The notes beneath the pieces are model-generated. The model saw only the letters and a list, made by a program, of their open reading frames with translations, had not been told where the DNA came from and did not search any database. A program made the position numbers and the translations under genes. A DNA stretch of 64,000 nt from Nocardioides sp. (lineage in GTDB: Bacteria > Actinomycetota > Actinomycetes > Propionibacteriales > Nocardioidaceae), in NCBI RefSeq assembly GCF_004803405.1, contig NZ_SSXI01000100.1, forward strand, positions 1-64,000, in the 5' to 3' direction. This document shows, in pieces, positions 63,439-64,000 of the stretch (its first letter is position 1; every line of letters starts with the position of its first letter).

Positions 63439-63480
63439 GGCCGTGTGACCTCCGCAAGCAGGTCACACGGCCTCTGTTTT
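63439..63480 (+). terminator. Intrinsic terminator after tRNA-Lys
   Basis: GGCCGTGTGACCT and AGGTCACACGGCC form a perfect 13-bp stem with loop CCGCAAGC, followed by TCTGTTTT. It begins 6 nt after the tRNA. Confidence 0.92.
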
Positions 63481-63611
63481 CCCAAACCGCGCTGGGCGGC
63501 ACCGCTGCTCGTGACCGCCAGACTGCGTGCGCGGGTCGCGGCCTCTCAGGGCATCGAGTCCCGGACGGCCGGCAGCCCGATGCCCTACCTTGAGATGACC
63601 GGGAGGGCACG

Positions 63612-64000
63612 ATGGGTGCGGTTGCTGAGGGAGCGGTGTCGAGGCCGTGGCGGGCGTCGGCCGAGGATGCGGTGCGCAGGCTGGCCGCGGTGACCGTCGC
63701 CGGAGCGGTGCTCGGTGTGCTCGTCGGCGGGATCGGTGGCCGGCTGGCGATGAGCCTGCTCGCGGCGCTGAACCCGGACACAGCCGGAGTGACCAGTGAC
63801 GACGGGTTCACCATCGGCCAGTTCACGCTCGGCGGGACGGCGCAGCTGCTGGGCGCCACCTGGCAGCTCGGGCTGGTCGGGGCGTTCTTCTACGCGATCC
63901 TGCGTGGCTTGGCGGTGGGGCCGAAGTGGTTCCGCGTGGTTTCGATGTCCGTCGGTGCGGGCGTGGTGGCCGGGTCACTGATCGTGCACACCGATGGGGT
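63612..64000 (+). CDS. Membrane protein, cut by the window edge
   Basis: 129 codons visible. A cytosolic start (AVAEGAVSRPWRASAEDAVR) is followed by a helix (VTVAGAVLGVLVGGIGGRL), an outer loop, a second helix around LLGATWQLGLVGAFFYAILR, and a third around VVSMSVGAGVVAGSLIV. I do not recognise the family. ATG 63612 has GGGAGGG 5 nt upstream. The frame is open to the last base. Confidence 0.65.
   Translation, partial: MGAVAEGAVSRPWRASAEDAVRRLAAVTVAGAVLGVLVGGIGGRLAMSLLAALNPDTAGVTSDDGFTIGQFTLGGTAQLLGATWQLGLVGAFFYAILRGLAVGPKWFRVVSMSVGAGVVAGSLIVHTDG

Overview
This 64 kb window is a chromosomal segment of a very GC-rich actinobacterium. The best guess is a member of the Nocardioidaceae (Nocardioides-like). 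The grounds are: pervasive GTG starts; many -10 boxes of the form TANNNT placed 6-8 nt before the start codon (leaderless mRNAs); actinobacterial families (Rv3235-like protein next to secA, DUF4233 next to folC, a nitroreductase-like protein of the mycothiol-dependent Rv2466c family, group 2 truncated haemoglobin, MauE plus membrane DsbA); and exported proteins with Ig-like repeats. I see no IS element, phage module, CRISPR array or rRNA. The genus is an inference.

Layout. 1-5.4 kb: cell-surface and exported functions on the minus strand (sulfotransferase cut by the window edge, a LicD-like/methyltransferase fusion, a PLD-like secreted protein, a lipoprotein, an EEP-family phosphodiesterase). 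5.5-10.8 kb: plus-strand PRC-barrel/MgtE-N/CBS protein, DUF1003 protein, Mrp ATPase, TatB, then a hypothetical, a LysM protein and an Rv3235-like protein. 10.8-16.3 kb: secA, then the overlapping operon hydrolase-folC-DUF4233. 16.4-24.2 kb: AraC/DUF2000 pair, GNAT, VOC and ABM enzymes, metG, a DsbA-like protein, a secreted CHAP protein. 24.4-29.2 kb: pepN, small membrane proteins, mscS-glbO. 29.3-32 kb: two tandem paralogous cassettes of membrane-anchored putative anti-sigma factor plus ECF sigma factor. 32-36.2 kb: acyl-CoA genes (enoyl-CoA hydratase, double-hotdog thioesterase, thiolase) carrying two KstR-type operator sequences, with GNAT and MarR genes. 36.2-43.2 kb: ettA, an SSB paralogue, and an overlapping operon prsW followed by two dynamin-like GTPases. 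43.2-50.9 kb: Xaa-Pro aminopeptidase, a hydrolase, tRNA-Arg, a catalase-like protein, the four-gene operon mauE-dsbA-add-gcdH, orn and tRNA-His. 51-57.2 kb: a two-component block in which two response-regulator/kinase pairs surround a small zincin in one overlapping operon, flanked by a repeat-containing secreted protein and a COG4705 membrane protein. 57.4-64 kb: VOC protein, two tail-to-tail merged genes, penicillin acylase-like protein, pirin, a phytoene-desaturase-like oxidoreductase, tRNA-Lys and a cut membrane protein.

How the genes work together. Most of the window is housekeeping (SecA/TatB export, folate polyglutamylation, Met-tRNA, oligoribonuclease, ABC-F ribosome factor), with several regulatory and envelope-linked blocks between. 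The most distinctive signals are: a 24-bp element with CAGGT repeated at 11-bp spacing, found on both sides of the two-component block and lying at the same distance from an ATG each time; the duplicated sigma/anti-sigma cassettes with matching ECF-type promoters; the KstR-like palindromes over the promoters of the enoyl-CoA hydratase and thiolase; the PrsW/dual-GTPase operon; and a head-on gene pair near 58.43 kb that appears to have lost both natural stop codons.

All assignments come from reading motifs by eye; no database search was run. Start codons were chosen from Shine-Dalgarno sequences, leaderless -10 boxes or overlap with the upstream stop codon.
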